A stretch of 64,000 nucleotides of DNA from Rhodospirillaceae bacterium (GCA_002722095.1 PBKG01000003.1:162797-226796), one strand, 5' to 3'. Numbered from the stretch's first letter, positions 1-9,934 are shown. Translations and numbers: made by a program. The notes: a model not told the origin generated them from the sequence alone.

Positions 1-2035
1 CACCGCGTCCGCGAGTCATTTCGGGTAATTCGCCGATCGGGAAGAGAACCAGCTTCCGGTTCTGGCCGACCACTGCAACATGATCACCAACCGCCGGCAC
101 ACAAACAGCTGCCTCCGCATCGCCGCCTATATTAAGGATTTGCTTGCCGCCCCGTGTTTGGGCGACCACGTCCTTCTCCTGAACCAGGAACCCGCGACTA
201 TCGGAGGCTGCAACCAGCAATTTACGTTCCGGATCGTGGACCATCAGCGCCACGATATCCTGATCGTTCGGCAAATCGACCATCAAGCGAACCGGCTCGC
301 CAAATCCACGGCCGCCCGGCAAACGATCGACAGGCACCGTATAGAATCTGCCGTTGGTCGCGAACAGGATCAGCTTATCGGTGGTCTGAGCGTGGAGAGA
401 AAAACGATGCCGGTCACCTTCCTTGTATTTGAGTTCAGCACCTTTCTCCAAATGGCCCTTTGCAGCTCGCACCCAACCCTTGGCCGAGCACAGCACAGTC
501 ACCGGTTCGCGATCGATCATTGCTTCCAATGGGATCACCACCGCCGACGGCGCCTTGCCGATTTCAGTTCGGCGCTGGCCAAGCTCTGTTTTCGGGCCGA
601 ACCGCTTTTTCAGATCGGTGATCTCGCTTGAAATTCTTTTCCAACGCTTGGCTTTGTCCTTAAGCAACCCGCGAATTTGCGTTCGCTCTTTGGTCAACGC
701 CCCATGCTCCTCTTTTATCTCGATCTCTTCGAGCTTCCGCAAATGCCTGAGGCGCATATTGAGGATCGCATCCGCCTGCACATCCGAAAGCTTGAATTTC
801 TTCATCAGAACCGCTTTCGGCGCATCCTCTTCGCGGATGATACGGATCACTTCGTCGATATTGAGGTAGGCGATCAAATAGCCGCCCAACACCTCCAACC
901 GGTCTTCAATCTTGCCCAACCGGTATTTGTTGCGCCGGACCAGCACTTCGTGCCGATGGTCGAGGAACGCTTGCAACACTTCGCGCAGATTCATCACACG
1001 CGGCACCCGGCCATGATCGAGCACATTCATGTTGAGGGAAACCCGGCTCTCGAGATCGGTTTGACGGAAAAGCGATTCCATTAAGACGTCAGGATCCACA
1101 TTGCGGCTCTTGGGTTCGATGACGAGGCGCACATCAGTGGTGGATTCGTCGCGAATATCCTCGATCATGGTGAGCTTTCGCGCATGCATAAGCTCGGCAA
1201 TCTTTTCGATCAGTTTCGCCTTCTGCACCTGGTAGGGAATAGCGGTGACGATAATGCTGTAGCCGCCGCCCTTGACGCGCTCGACCTCATAGGACGCACG
1301 AACGCGAAACCCGCCACGTCCTGTCTTGTAGGCTTGGACGATAGTCTCCCGATCCTCGCACAGTACGCCGCCGGTGGGAAAATCCGGACCCGGGATCATA
1401 TCGATGAGCTTACCGATCGTAGCGTTCGGCCGTTTAATGAGATGCAGAAGTGCGGTGCAAATCTCCGCCACATTGTGCGGCGGAATGCTGGTGGCCATAC
1501 CGACCGCAATTCCGGCCGCACCGTTGGCTAGTAGATTGGGGAAATTCGCCGGCAACACCTCCGGCTCCGCCCCCTCGCCATCGTAGGTCGCACGATATTC
1601 GACGGCATCTTCGTCGATCCCTTCGAGCAACGCATGAGCCACATCTGTCATCCGCGCTTCGGTGTAGCGCATGGCGGCCGCATTATCGCCGTCGATATTG
1701 CCGAAATTACCCTGCCCGTCGACCAACGGATAACGAACCGCAAATGATTGCGCGAGCCGTACCATGGCGTCATAGATCGCCGCGTCGCCATGGGGATGAA
1801 ACTTACCCATCACATCGCCGACGATACGCGCGCATTTTTTAAATCCACTATCGGGATTGAGTCGCAGTTCACGCATTGCAAACAGCAAACGTCGATGCAC
1901 CGGCTTAAGCCCATCGCGTACATCCGGCAATGAGCGCGCCATGATCGTCGACAGCGCATACGACAAATAGCGCTCGCCGAGCGCATCTTCGAATGCGACC
2001 GGCCGAATTTCGCCAGCTTCGGAAGTTTTCGCCAT
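1..2035 (-). CDS. parC: DNA topoisomerase IV subunit A (3' end beyond window)
   Basis: Breakage-reunion subunit of topoisomerase IV, which with ParE decatenates daughter chromosomes. The frame is open from an ATG at 2033-2035 to base 1, giving about 678 visible residues; the C-terminal end lies outside. The catalytic tyrosine is near residue 124 in [18 protein letters not shown]. The FGNIDGDNA wording fits ParC, whereas GyrA usually has FGSVDGD. The N-terminal winged-helix region carries the usual GLKPVHRR motif. It is the last gene of the minus-strand run lepB-rnc-era-recO-parC, 77 nt after recO. A GyrA assignment is possible but less likely from the motif and neighbourhood. Confidence 0.93.
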   Translation of the reverse strand, partial: MAKTSEAGEIRPVAFEDALGERYLSYALSTIMARSLPDVRDGLKPVHRRLLFAMRELRLNPDSGFKKCARIVGDVMGKFHPHGDAAIYDAMVRLAQSFAVRYPLVDGQGNFGNIDGDNAAAMRYTEARMTDVAHALLEGIDEDAVEYRATYDGEGAEPEVLPANFPNLLANGAAGIAVGMATSIPPHNVAEICTALLHLIKRPNATIGKLIDMIPGPDFPTGGVLCEDRETIVQAYKTGRGGFRVRASYEVERVKGGGYSIIVTAIPYQVQKAKLIEKIAELMHARKLTMIEDIRDESTTDVRLVIEPKSRNVDPDVLMESLFRQTDLESRVSLNMNVLDHGRVPRVMNLREVLQAFLDHRHEVLVRRNKYRLGKIEDRLEVLGGYLIAYLNIDEVIRIIREEDAPKAVLMKKFKLSDVQADAILNMRLRHLRKLEEIEIKEEHGALTKERTQIRGLLKDKAKRWKRISSEITDLKKRFGPKTELGQRRTEIGKAPSAVVIPLEAMIDREPVTVLCSAKGWVRAAKGHLEKGAELKYKEGDRHRFSLHAQTTDKLILFATNGRFYTVPVDRLPGGRGFGEPVRLMVDLPNDQDIVALMVHDPERKLLVAASDSRGFLVQEKDVVAQTRGGKQILNIGGDAEAAVCVPAVGDHVAVVGQNRKLVLFPIGELPEMTRGRG

Positions 2036-2112
2036 ATCAATCTCTCCTACAAGATATTGATAGCATCCCCCCCTTTATACGCAAGACCTAGTGGTACAGA
2101 AGAAGCTATTTT

Positions 2113-2832
2113 TCAGGATTCGAGACCGAATTTAGCTGCAAGGCGAAGCCTGGTATCGGGTAATGCCCGTTGGCGGGGCTGGAAAACGTGACGCTGAAGG
2201 AAATAGCCAGTGAGGGCGAGACCGTCGGCTATGTCGCTTTCTGCCGCTTCCCCATGACCCCGCAAAAATGCCGGCAAGGCGAACAACTTTTCCTTATAGG
2301 GCTCCCCGGCAGACCTCGAAACAGCGCGACCGGACTTAGGTGAGACATAGATCAGATCGTCGGTGTCCCCCGTTGCCGCGCATTCCTCGAGATCGAGCCC
2401 GAAGCCAATATCCGTCAATAAGTGCAGCTCCCAATATACATAGGTCGCCGCCCAATATTCGCCTTCGAGTGCCTCCATTAAGGCAGCGAATGATTGGTAA
2501 AGGCCCGGGCAGGGGTCGCGCTCTGGCAAAGTGGCTTCGACTAATGCAGCTGCCGAGGACATCGCAGCCAGTCGGGCTGGTTCGTCGAGCACCAAGGCCA
2601 CGGCACTGGATTGAAGCTCCAAGGTAAAAGTGCCGAGATGCTCTTCGAGACGGGCACGCCAAATTGCGTCCACTTTATTACCGGTTTGCAGAAGACCTCT
2701 TTGACGACGGGACTGGCCTCCCCTCACCAGCCCTGCATGGCGACCGTTTTCCGCGGTTAACAGACTTACGATCGCAGCCGACTCCCCATGGGGGCGAACC
2801 GCCAACACATAACCTTCGTCTTGCCATTCCAT
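2113..2832 (-). CDS. recO: DNA repair protein RecO
   Basis: RecFOR-pathway mediator that loads RecA on SSB-coated single-stranded DNA and anneals strands. At 239 aa it has normal length. The N-terminal OB-fold opens with MEWQDEGYVLAVRPHGES, and the second half is the helical RecO C-terminal domain with the alphaproteobacterial wording DDLIYVSPKSGRAVS. It starts 19 nt after era on the same strand, as in many Alphaproteobacteria, so it probably shares the lepB-rnc-era transcript. The ribosome-binding site ahead of the ATG is weak, which fits translation from upstream read-through. Confidence 0.93.
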   Translation of the reverse strand: MEWQDEGYVLAVRPHGESAAIVSLLTAENGRHAGLVRGGQSRRQRGLLQTGNKVDAIWRARLEEHLGTFTLELQSSAVALVLDEPARLAAMSSAAALVEATLPERDPCPGLYQSFAALMEALEGEYWAATYVYWELHLLTDIGFGLDLEECAATGDTDDLIYVSPKSGRAVSRSAGEPYKEKLFALPAFLRGHGEAAESDIADGLALTGYFLQRHVFQPRQRALPDTRLRLAAKFGLES

Positions 2833-2851
2833 TTAGCGCTGCCCCATGCGC

Positions 2852-3763
2852 TCAAGCATCGAATTTCAATCCCCACGGCTCGTACCGCGCTCGATCCTCC
2901 ATCCATTTCTCACGTACTTTTACAAACAAGAAAAGATGGACTTTGCGACCGAACAATTCGGCAAGTTCGGTTCGAGCCTCGGTGCTAATCCGTTTGACCA
3001 TCGCGCCGCCTTTGCCGAGAACGATAGACTTTTGCGTATCGCGCTCGACATAGACGGTTTGGCTAATCTTGACGCTGCCGTCGTCGAAATCCTCCCATTC
3101 CTCTGTTTCCACCGTCGCCGAATAGGGAACCTCCTGACGAAGGGCAAGAAATATTTTTTCGCGTGTCACCTCGGCCGAAATCAGACGGAGCGGCATGTCA
3201 GACATCTGATCCTCGGGAAAGTGCCAGACGCCTTCCGGTACCGTGCCCGCGAGTTGATCCAGCACATCGCCAATACCACCGCCATCGGCTGCCGAAATCA
3301 TGAAAGTGGCGATGAACTGTGCCCGCTCGTTAAGCGCCGCACTCAAGGCCAACAAGGTTTCACGTTTCACGAGATCGATCTTATTCAACACCAAGACCGC
3401 CGGGCATTTTGAGGACGCAAGCCCGTCCAATATCCGCTCCACATCGGCGTCCATTCCAATCGAAGCGTCCACCATCAACAAGGTAACGTCCGCATCGGCC
3501 GATCCCGACCAGGCCGCATCGACCATTGCCCGATCGAGACGCTTGCGCGGTGCAAAGATACCCGGCGTATCGATGAATGCAATTTGGCTTTGCTCATGCA
3601 CCATAATACCGAGGACGCGGGTCCGTGTGGTTTGGACCTTGGGTGTCACGATACTCACCTTGCTGCCCACGACACGATTGATAAATGTGGATTTACCCAC
3701 GTTAGGCGGGCCAATGACGGCGACAAATCCGAAGCGCGGCGGACTCTTCGACGGCTCAGTCAT
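2852..3763 (-). CDS. era: GTPase Era
   Basis: Essential Ras-like GTPase with a KH RNA-binding domain that assists 16S rRNA 3'-end maturation and 30S assembly. The 303-aa protein shows G1 GPPNVGKS near residue 20, G3 DTPG, G4 NKID, and a C-terminal KH core with GKGGAMVKRIS. The frame stays open further upstream, but I chose the ATG at 3763: it overlaps the rnc stop in the 8-nt string ATGACTGA, and the protein then begins a few residues before the G1 strand as in other Era proteins. The overlap suggests translational coupling with rnc. Confidence 0.95.
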   Translation of the reverse strand: MTEPSKSPPRFGFVAVIGPPNVGKSTFINRVVGSKVSIVTPKVQTTRTRVLGIMVHEQSQIAFIDTPGIFAPRKRLDRAMVDAAWSGSADADVTLLMVDASIGMDADVERILDGLASSKCPAVLVLNKIDLVKRETLLALSAALNERAQFIATFMISAADGGGIGDVLDQLAGTVPEGVWHFPEDQMSDMPLRLISAEVTREKIFLALRQEVPYSATVETEEWEDFDDGSVKISQTVYVERDTQKSIVLGKGGAMVKRISTEARTELAELFGRKVHLFLFVKVREKWMEDRARYEPWGLKFDA

Positions 3764-4418
3764 CGCCCAAGTTCGCCAACATATTAGCGGCGGCCTCTTG
3801 TTCCGCTGCACGTTTGGAAGATCCTGTTCCTTCGGCTGCAGACGACGGCCCAACGCTAACAGAGACAGTAAAGACGGGCGCGTGATCCGGCCCCTTGCGG
3901 CCGATTAACTTGTAGACCGGCAAGTTTCCGCCCCGCGCTTGTGTCCACTCCTGCAGACTTGTCTTAGCGTCCTGCGGTGGCTCGACTGTCGCGTGCAGTG
4001 CCTCGCCAAAATATCGTTCGACGACCACCCGCACCGGTGCCAAACCACCATCCAGGTAAACCGCGCCTAGCAGGGATTCGAATATGTCCGCGAGGATGGC
4101 ATCGTTCTCGCGCTCACCGCTTTCCACCTCGGGCTCACCCATACGAATATGTGGCGCGAATCCGGCAGTGCGGGCGATTTCGGCAAGAGTCTCGCGCCTA
4201 ACCAGCGCATGAAAACGCCGGGACAAATCGCCTTCCGGTTCATTGGGGAATGCATCGATAAGGAGGTCGGCAATTACCAAACCCAACACGCGATCGCCTA
4301 AAAATTCGAGCCGCTCGTAGTTCGATGCATCGCCAGTGCTTCGGTGGGTCAGCGCCGTCGTTAACAGCTCTTCATCGGCAAAATTGTAACCCAGCAATTC
4401 CCTCAGCTCAGCTGGCAT
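3756..4418 (-). CDS. rnc: Ribonuclease III
   Basis: Double-strand-specific endoribonuclease that processes rRNA precursors and some mRNAs. The 220-aa protein has the RNase III signature ERLEFLGDRVLGL near residues 35-48 and the second catalytic acidic cluster in LADIFESLLGAVYLDGG near residues 110-126. A double-stranded RNA-binding domain fills the last 70 or so residues, ending with a basic alanine-rich helix. It lies 21 nt after lepB and overlaps era by 8 nt, the usual lepB-rnc-era arrangement. Confidence 0.96.
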   Translation of the reverse strand: MPAELRELLGYNFADEELLTTALTHRSTGDASNYERLEFLGDRVLGLVIADLLIDAFPNEPEGDLSRRFHALVRRETLAEIARTAGFAPHIRMGEPEVESGERENDAILADIFESLLGAVYLDGGLAPVRVVVERYFGEALHATVEPPQDAKTSLQEWTQARGGNLPVYKLIGRKGPDHAPVFTVSVSVGPSSAAEGTGSSKRAAEQEAAANMLANLGDD

Positions 4419-4439
4419 CGCATCCCACCTCGGTCGCCG

Positions 4440-5246
4440 CTACTCGATGCTATCGAATAATCTGCCATAGCGGATCGCAAAGGGCCATTTCCAGATTTCC
4501 CAAAAGCGCGCACTGCCGTCGGTCGAAAAGAACAAAAACTCCGCGCGACCGACAAGGTTTTCTACGGGAACGAAACCGACTTGAGATAGCACACGACTGT
4601 CAGCGGAATTATCGCGATTATCCCCGAGTGCGAAGAAATGGCCGGCAGGGACCGTAAACTCTCGAGTTTCATCCAGTGCTCCGAAATCGCCTTGCTCTTC
4701 GATGATAAGGTGCTTCTTTCCGCCCGGCAGCGTCTCCACATATTGGGGGACACGACGGATTTGTCCGAACGAGGTCGTGACCTCGAATCCAGCAATCGGC
4801 TTTCTTGGGACACGCGTGCCGTTGATATAGAGCAGTCCTTTTCGCAACTGAATTCGGTCGCCCGGTAAGCCGACAATCCGTTTTATGTAGTCGGTTCGAT
4901 TGTCGGACGGCAGTTTGAAAACGGCAACGTCCCCACGTTCGGGTTCGCTCGCGAACACACGCCCTGAAATCGGAGCCAGGCTGAACGGGAATGAATGCCG
5001 CGAATAGCCATAGGAGTATTTGGAAACAAAAAGATAGTCACCGACCAAAAGGGTCGGGATCATCGAACCGGACGGAATATTGAATGGCTCGTAAGCGAAT
5101 GTTCGAATGACCAACGCGATCGCAACCGCATATACGATGGTGCGCAGCGTATCCATCCAACCGCCGCCCGAATCCGTACCGGACCCCGAGCCACCTTTGG
5201 ATTTTGCATTAGACGAAGAATCTAAATTATCTGGCTCGATAGGCAT
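4440..5246 (-). CDS. lepB: Signal peptidase I
   Basis: Membrane-anchored Ser/Lys protease that removes signal peptides from exported proteins. The 268-aa protein has a short Gly/Ser-rich cytosolic tail, one transmembrane segment around residues 34-50, the nucleophile Ser61 in IPSGSM and the general-base Lys122 in DYIKRIVGLPGD. A late GDNRDNSADSR motif (box E) is present. There is a single N-terminal membrane anchor rather than the two of E. coli, as usual in Alphaproteobacteria. A good sigma70-like promoter sits 47-76 nt upstream (5293-5322), so lepB may head the lepB-rnc-era-recO transcript. Confidence 0.95.
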   Translation of the reverse strand: MPIEPDNLDSSSNAKSKGGSGSGTDSGGGWMDTLRTIVYAVAIALVIRTFAYEPFNIPSGSMIPTLLVGDYLFVSKYSYGYSRHSFPFSLAPISGRVFASEPERGDVAVFKLPSDNRTDYIKRIVGLPGDRIQLRKGLLYINGTRVPRKPIAGFEVTTSFGQIRRVPQYVETLPGGKKHLIIEEQGDFGALDETREFTVPAGHFFALGDNRDNSADSRVLSQVGFVPVENLVGRAEFLFFSTDGSARFWEIWKWPFAIRYGRLFDSIE

Positions 5247-5292
5247 AATTGGTTGCGTTTAGTGGAAAATGTTTAATCAGCATGCGCGGCAA

Positions 5293-5322
5293 GATATGGG
5301 AGCGCGTATGGGGCAATGTCAA
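5293..5322 (-). promoter_or_regulatory. Putative sigma70 promoter of lepB
   Basis: On the minus strand a perfect -35 hexamer TTGACA (5317-5322) is followed after 18 nt by CATATC (5293-5298), a partial -10 match. It lies in the 98-nt gap between acpS and lepB, about 47 nt before the lepB ATG. The strong -35 and its placement support it; the weak -10 leaves doubt. Confidence 0.45.
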
Positions 5323-5338
5323 GCAACACGGACTTTTC

Positions 5339-5740
5339 CTACGTTACCGGCTCGCCGGAGATAATCACGATCACCTGTGCAATCGGAAACTCGTCGGTGA
5401 TGCTGACATCTATTTTCGCGACCATACCGTCCGGCGTAATCTCACTCAGGCGCTTCAAGGCGCCGCCGGTAAGCTCCATGGTAGGTTTTCCGCCCGGCAG
5501 GTTGACCACGCCCATGTCAGACCAAAAGACACCGCGACGAAATCCGGTGCCAAGCGCCTTGGAACATGCCTCTTTTGCAGCGTAGCGCTTGGCGTAACTT
5601 TCCGCACGGTTCCGCCTACGGTCGGATTTCTCGCGCTCAATCTCGGTAAAACAGCGTTGCTCAAACTTACCCGGGAATCGCTCCAGCGTTTTCTGGATAC
5701 GCCGAATATCGATCAGATCGCTCCCGATACCGATGATCAC
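5339..5740 (-). CDS. acpS: Holo-[acyl-carrier-protein] synthase
   Basis: Transfers 4'-phosphopantetheine from CoA to apo-ACP, making ACP active for fatty acid synthesis. I chose the GTG at 5740, giving 133 aa beginning (M)[14 protein letters not shown]. It overlaps the pdxJ stop as GTGA and places the Mg-binding aspartate of GSDLIDI at residue 8 as in other AcpS proteins. A second GTG five codons upstream (5755) is in frame. The other metal ligand is in [14 protein letters not shown]. Coupling to pdxJ is the standard alphaproteobacterial pdxJ-acpS arrangement. Confidence 0.94.
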   Translation of the reverse strand: MIIGIGSDLIDIRRIQKTLERFPGKFEQRCFTEIEREKSDRRRNRAESYAKRYAAKEACSKALGTGFRRGVFWSDMGVVNLPGGKPTMELTGGALKRLSEITPDGMVAKIDVSITDEFPIAQVIVIISGEPVT

Positions 5741-6483
5741 GTCGCCTGACCCCACGCTCTTGCTTCATCCATCAAATCGCGCATTCTTTCGACCGCTGCC
5801 TCGAAGCCAATGAAAATCGCCTCGCCAACCAAAAAATGACCGATGTTGAGTTCGACAAGACTCTCGATTGCCGCCACCGGCATAACCGTATCGAAACCAA
5901 GCCCGTGGCCGGCATGGCATTCGAGCCCGATCTCGGCCGCGTGCCGCGCCGCCTCGGCGATGCGTGCCAATTCTTCTACACGGCGATCGCCGATCTCCTC
6001 GCAATAGCGCCCCGTATGGAGCTCGACTACAGGCGCCCCCAATTCTTTTGCCGCATCGAGCTGCGCTGGTGAGGGTTCGATGAAAAGCGAGACCCGAATA
6101 CCCGCCTCGCCCAAAGGTGCGACGAAATCGGTAAGCGCATCTTTGGCGCCAATCGCATCGAGGCCTCCTTCCGTGGTCCTTTCCTCGCGTTTCTCGGGCA
6201 CGATACAAGCGGCATGTGGCCTCACCGCAAGCGCAATTTTCTGCATCTCCGCCGTCGCCGCCATCTCGAGGTTAAGCGGCCGATCGATCTCGGCCTTCAG
6301 GAGCTCTATGTCCGCATCCACGATATGACGCCGATCCTCACGCAGATGCGCGGTAATACCGTCCGCACCGGCGGCAATTGCCATTCGAGCTGCCCGGAGT
6401 GGATCGGGATGTTCGCCACCGCGGGCATTTCGAACGGTTGCCACATGGTCGATATTGACCCCAAGCCTGAGCCGATCAGGCAT
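5737..6483 (-). CDS. pdxJ: Pyridoxine 5'-phosphate synthase
   Basis: Condenses 1-deoxy-D-xylulose 5-phosphate with 3-amino-1-hydroxyacetone 1-phosphate to give pyridoxine 5'-phosphate, the last ring-forming step of DXP-dependent vitamin B6 synthesis. The 248-aa TIM barrel begins [18 protein letters not shown], the PdxJ signature. Later motifs are [25 protein letters not shown] and CHAGHGL. It overlaps the upstream DUF2062 gene by 8 nt and the downstream acpS by 4 nt, so all three are probably translated from one message. Confidence 0.96.
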   Translation of the reverse strand: MPDRLRLGVNIDHVATVRNARGGEHPDPLRAARMAIAAGADGITAHLREDRRHIVDADIELLKAEIDRPLNLEMAATAEMQKIALAVRPHAACIVPEKREERTTEGGLDAIGAKDALTDFVAPLGEAGIRVSLFIEPSPAQLDAAKELGAPVVELHTGRYCEEIGDRRVEELARIAEAARHAAEIGLECHAGHGLGFDTVMPVAAIESLVELNIGHFLVGEAIFIGFEAAVERMRDLMDEARAWGQAT

Positions 6484-7084
6484 CTTTCACCACCTTTTTC
6501 CTCGGCCTTCTGCGGGCGTTCTTGGACATACGTTGGCGTCTACTCGCTTGGTAGGACTCCATTAGCGATTTTAGCGGCAAATAAAATCCGAACCAAATGA
6601 CTGCCATGGACGGCACAGCACCGACCATCATCGGCCACCAAATCGGCCAAACATGTTCGGCCAGAAAGGCTAAATCGCCCATCAACACACCATTGAACAT
6701 ATTCGAGAAAAACGCACCGAAATCGAGCGTTTCCGCACGCGTGCCCGGATCTCCGGCGCCCATCCAATGGCCGAGGTTGAACAGCCAAATCCAGATAAAG
6801 GGGAAGGTCCACGGATTGCCGACCGCTGTACCGATGGCAGATGCAATCAAGTTAGATCTGATCAGCCAGGCCCAAACCGCGCCCAAAAAAAAGTGCAGTC
6901 CGACCAAAGGCGTGAACGAAACCGCAGCTCCACAGGCAAAGCCCGCCGCAATGCTGTAAGGCGTCCCCGGTAGCCGTCCCAAGCGATGGCGCAAATAGGA
7001 AAGCCAACGGCGCCAACCTAAAGACGGCCACAAAATATTGCCGATTCTTTTCGGCAGGCTTGGTTTCTCTCTACGCTTGAACAT
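6476..7084 (-). CDS. DUF2062 membrane protein
   Basis: A 202-aa inner-membrane protein of the DUF2062 family. A basic N-terminal stretch is followed by a hydrophobic hairpin with the family wording [19 protein letters not shown] and then [15 protein letters not shown] third hydrophobic segment lies near residues 130-160, and the tail is very basic (RRRPRKK). The family function is not established, although members commonly sit next to pdxJ or rsh in this phylum. It is sandwiched between rsh (86 nt upstream) and pdxJ (8-nt overlap). Confidence 0.85.
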   Translation of the reverse strand: MFKRREKPSLPKRIGNILWPSLGWRRWLSYLRHRLGRLPGTPYSIAAGFACGAAVSFTPLVGLHFFLGAVWAWLIRSNLIASAIGTAVGNPWTFPFIWIWLFNLGHWMGAGDPGTRAETLDFGAFFSNMFNGVLMGDLAFLAEHVWPIWWPMMVGAVPSMAVIWFGFYLPLKSLMESYQASRRQRMSKNARRRPRKKVVKDA

Positions 7085-7170
7085 CGTTTAACAAGTGAAT
7101 CCGTATCGGCGATTTAACAATCGCGTTGAGTCCTAGTCTTGATCAGATAATGGTCGCGGCGCCAGTGAAG

Positions 7171-9309
7171 TCAACGTCCCGCCCGCTCCACATCGCGCAC
7201 TACCTCGGTCGCACGCAGAGCGGCAACGATATCGGACATATGACGGGAATCGTCGACTTCGATATCGATGAAGAGTTCGAAGAAATCGGGAGAACGATCG
7301 ATAATCCGAAGATTACTGATATTACCCCCATCCCGCCCGACAACGGTCGAAAGTGCGCCCAGTGCGCCCGGCTGGTTAGTAAGCACTATGCGAATTCGCC
7401 CCACGAACGACGCCTTATTTTGACCGACTGCCCAGGTCGTCTCCATCCAACGTTCCGGCATCTCGGCAAAACTTTCTAGCGCCTCGCAATCGAGCGTATG
7501 AATCGATATGCCTTTGCCGGTCGTCGAGATGCCAATGATGCGATCGCCCGGCAACGGATGGCAGCAATCGGCAAAGCAAATTTCCATACCCGGTGTCAGC
7601 CCGGTTATTTCGACGGAATACTCTCCCGCCCGCGCTACCGCCTTATCCTCGCCGACCTGCAGTGTCCTGTTAGCTTTGGCGCCGGGATAAACCGTGCGCA
7701 AAACGTCATGGCCAGCAATCTCGCCCTGTCCGACAAGCGAAAAAAGACTATCGATATTCTCGCAGTTGAACTCGCCGAGAGCGTTCTGGAGCGCCTTTTC
7801 AGTGGGCTCGTAGCCCTCTTGCTCAAATACTTTGTCGATAATCTCACGTCCCATGCGGCAATATTCGTCCATCCGCTGCATACGCACGAACCGGCGAATG
7901 CACGATCTCGCCTTCGCGGTCATGACGAAACTCGCCCAACCGGGCGACGGCACCTGCGAGTCAGAGGTCATAACCTCGACCTGATCCCCATTTTTAAGTT
8001 GGGTCCTGAGCGGCATCATGCGACCGTTGATCTTGGCCCCAACACACCGATTGCCCACGTCCGTATGCACCGCATAGGCGAAATCGATTGGCGTCGCCCC
8101 TTTCGGCAGTACCTGCAAGTCACCTTTCGGCGAAAAACAGAATAATTGGTCCGGAAACATTTCCATGCGCGTGTGCTCGAGGAATTCTTCCGGACCTCCG
8201 GCATTCTCTAAAATCTCAAGCAACTCCCGCAACCAACGATACTGCCGCCCCTCGGTGCGCCGGGCACGTTTGACGCCGTCCTTATATTGCCAATGGGCGG
8301 CAACGCCGAGTTCGGCTACATCGTGCATTTCGGTGGTGCGAATTTGAATTTCGATGCGCTGATTTTCCGGCCCAATTATGTCCGTATGGACAGACTGATA
8401 ACCGTTTTGTTTCGGCAGCGAGATGTAGTCCTTGAATCGGCCGGCGACGAGGGGATATTTGGTGTGAATGCAGCCAAGAGCACGGTAACATTCCTCGATG
8501 GAATTCACGACGATACGAAACGCCATGGTGTCCGAGAGCTGTTCGAAGCCGACTGACTTGCGCTGCATTTTGCGCCAAATCGAATGAGGTCGCTTTTCAC
8601 GTCCGTGCACATCGGCCTCGATGCCCGATTCCGCAAGATCTCGGCGCAAGGCATCTATGATCCGTCCGACGACATCTCCGGTTTCCTCATGCAAAAATTC
8701 CAATCGTTTGACGATTGATTCACGCGCATCCGGATTTAGTTCGCCAAACGCCAAATCCTCAAGTTCGTTTTGCCAATCGCGAATTCCAATACGCTGTGCG
8801 AGAGGAACATAAATCTCCATCGTTTCGAGCGCGATGCGACGTCGTTTATCGATATTCTCAATGAATCCAAGGGTCCGCATATTGTGCAGACGATCAGCGA
8901 GTTTGACGACGAGCACTCGGATATCGTCCGACATAGCAAGCACGAGTTTGCGAAAATTCTCCGCCTGTTTGGTGCTGCCGGATTGCAATTCCAACTGACT
9001 GAGTTTGGTGACACCATCCACCAACCGAGCGACTTCCTCACCAAATCGACCCTCGATGTCGGGCAACGTCGCAACCGTATCCTCGACCGTGTCGTGCAAC
9101 AGACCGGTAACAATCGACGCAGTATCGAGCTTCTTTTCCGAAAGAATGCCGGCCACTTCTACAGGATGGGAAAAATAGGGATCGCCGGAGGCACGCTTTT
9201 GCGTGCCGTGGGCCTGCATCGAAAACACATAAGCCTTGTTTAGAGCAATCTCGTCCGCACTGGGATCGTAGCTGCGCACGCGCTCGACCAATTCATATTG
9301 GCGCATCAT
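7171..9309 (-). CDS. Bifunctional (p)ppGpp synthetase/hydrolase (Rel/SpoT type)
   Basis: Makes and degrades the stringent-response alarmone (p)ppGpp. The 712-aa protein has an HD hydrolase domain with His72-Asp73 in GLLHDTVEDT, and a synthetase domain containing RFKD at 291-294, the RXKD form typical of bifunctional enzymes rather than the EXDD of synthetase-only RelA. A TGS domain with DFAYAVHTDVG lies near residues 390-450 and a C-terminal ACT domain near 635-710. Both activities therefore look intact. It starts 69 nt after rpoZ; a candidate terminator overlaps the rpoZ stop, so expression may be partly uncoupled. Confidence 0.96.
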   Translation of the reverse strand: MMRQYELVERVRSYDPSADEIALNKAYVFSMQAHGTQKRASGDPYFSHPVEVAGILSEKKLDTASIVTGLLHDTVEDTVATLPDIEGRFGEEVARLVDGVTKLSQLELQSGSTKQAENFRKLVLAMSDDIRVLVVKLADRLHNMRTLGFIENIDKRRRIALETMEIYVPLAQRIGIRDWQNELEDLAFGELNPDARESIVKRLEFLHEETGDVVGRIIDALRRDLAESGIEADVHGREKRPHSIWRKMQRKSVGFEQLSDTMAFRIVVNSIEECYRALGCIHTKYPLVAGRFKDYISLPKQNGYQSVHTDIIGPENQRIEIQIRTTEMHDVAELGVAAHWQYKDGVKRARRTEGRQYRWLRELLEILENAGGPEEFLEHTRMEMFPDQLFCFSPKGDLQVLPKGATPIDFAYAVHTDVGNRCVGAKINGRMMPLRTQLKNGDQVEVMTSDSQVPSPGWASFVMTAKARSCIRRFVRMQRMDEYCRMGREIIDKVFEQEGYEPTEKALQNALGEFNCENIDSLFSLVGQGEIAGHDVLRTVYPGAKANRTLQVGEDKAVARAGEYSVEITGLTPGMEICFADCCHPLPGDRIIGISTTGKGISIHTLDCEALESFAEMPERWMETTWAVGQNKASFVGRIRIVLTNQPGALGALSTVVGRDGGNISNLRIIDRSPDFFELFIDIEVDDSRHMSDIVAALRATEVVRDVERAGR

Positions 9310-9364
9310 GATGGAAACGCCTCAACTGGGCTCGCCGATGGGCGAAACCCGAGCCAGTGTATCG

Positions 9365-9387
9365 AAAAAAAAGAGCGGTTATGCCGC
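9365..9387 (-). terminator. Small hairpin plus U8 tract at the end of rpoZ
   Basis: On the minus strand GCGG-CATAA-CCGC (9375-9387) is followed two bases later by eight consecutive T residues (9365-9372). The rpoZ TAA stop lies inside the loop. The stem is only 4 bp plus a possible G-U pair, so this may be a partial terminator or attenuator between rpoZ and the stringent-response gene rather than a full stop. Confidence 0.4.
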
Positions 9388-9732
9388 CGGAGGATCACCT
9401 GCATCAGATTTTCCGGCCGCACTCGCCTCGCCGTCGGCCGCCTCCCCCTCGGTCATCGCCGCGACCATATATTCCATCGGCTCGTCATCTTCGGGCTCGT
9501 CTATTTCCGCAACTTTTTGCAGACCCTTGACCAGAGAATCGCGAAGCTCATCCAATTCGATGGTTTCATCGGCGATTTCACGTAACGCCACTACTGGATT
9601 TTTATCGTTGTCGCGCTCGACGGTCAGTTCACCGCCGGCCGAAATATTGCGGCTCCGTTGGCCCGCAAGCAGCACCAATTCGAATCGGTTGGATACGCGT
9701 TCGATACAATCCTCAACCGTGACACGGGCCAT
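9379..9732 (-). CDS. rpoZ: RNA polymerase omega subunit
   Basis: Small RNA polymerase subunit that supports beta' folding and forms part of one ppGpp-binding site. The 117-aa protein starts [13 protein letters not shown], followed by the conserved [14 protein letters not shown]. It has an acidic, Ala/Pro-rich C-terminal extension of about 40 residues, common in Alphaproteobacteria. It sits directly upstream of the (p)ppGpp synthetase gene, the usual rpoZ-spoT linkage. A GGAGAA ribosome-binding site and a sigma70-like promoter (9773-9802) precede it. Confidence 0.96.
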   Translation of the reverse strand: MARVTVEDCIERVSNRFELVLLAGQRSRNISAGGELTVERDNDKNPVVALREIADETIELDELRDSLVKGLQKVAEIDEPEDDEPMEYMVAAMTEGEAADGEASAAGKSDAGDPPAA

Positions 9733-9772
9733 CGGCTTTTCTCCATCTATCTCTTCATTCGGAAGGCCGCCG

Positions 9773-9802
9773 ACTATAGAGCGGAGACCTCAGGAAATAC
9801 AA
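9773..9802 (-). promoter_or_regulatory. Putative sigma70 promoter of rpoZ
   Basis: Minus-strand TTGTAT (9797-9802), 18 nt, then TATAGT (9773-9778), a five-of-six match to the -10 consensus. The -10 ends 40 nt before the rpoZ ATG, leaving a reasonable leader with a GGAGAA ribosome-binding site. Confidence 0.5.
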
Positions 9803-9816
9803 GGATTTTCACTCAC

Positions 9817-9934
9817 TTGAACACTAATTTAAATAGCCTCGGAAGGCAAAAATCATCAACAACATCTTGCAGCCTGGAAATTTCATGCTATTTCATAAGT
9901 TAATTCCTCAACTAAGGAGATATTAGTGTTCAAT
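9817..9934. repeat. Perfect 12-bp inverted repeat flanking 94 bp
   Basis: TTGAACACTAAT at 9817-9828 is repeated as its exact reverse complement ATTAGTGTTCAA at 9923-9934. The pair lies in the AT-rich divergent gap (9733-10003) between rpoZ and the NYN gene. It could be paired operators, the arms of a long stem, or ends of a tiny mobile element. No target duplication or coding sequence is visible between the arms. Confidence 0.6.

Noticed and set aside
7109..7124. Hairpin GCGATT-TAAC-AATCGC between rsh and the DUF2062 gene
   Set aside because: The 6-bp stem is real but has no U tract on the minus strand, and the genes are probably co-transcribed, so I do not call it a terminator.
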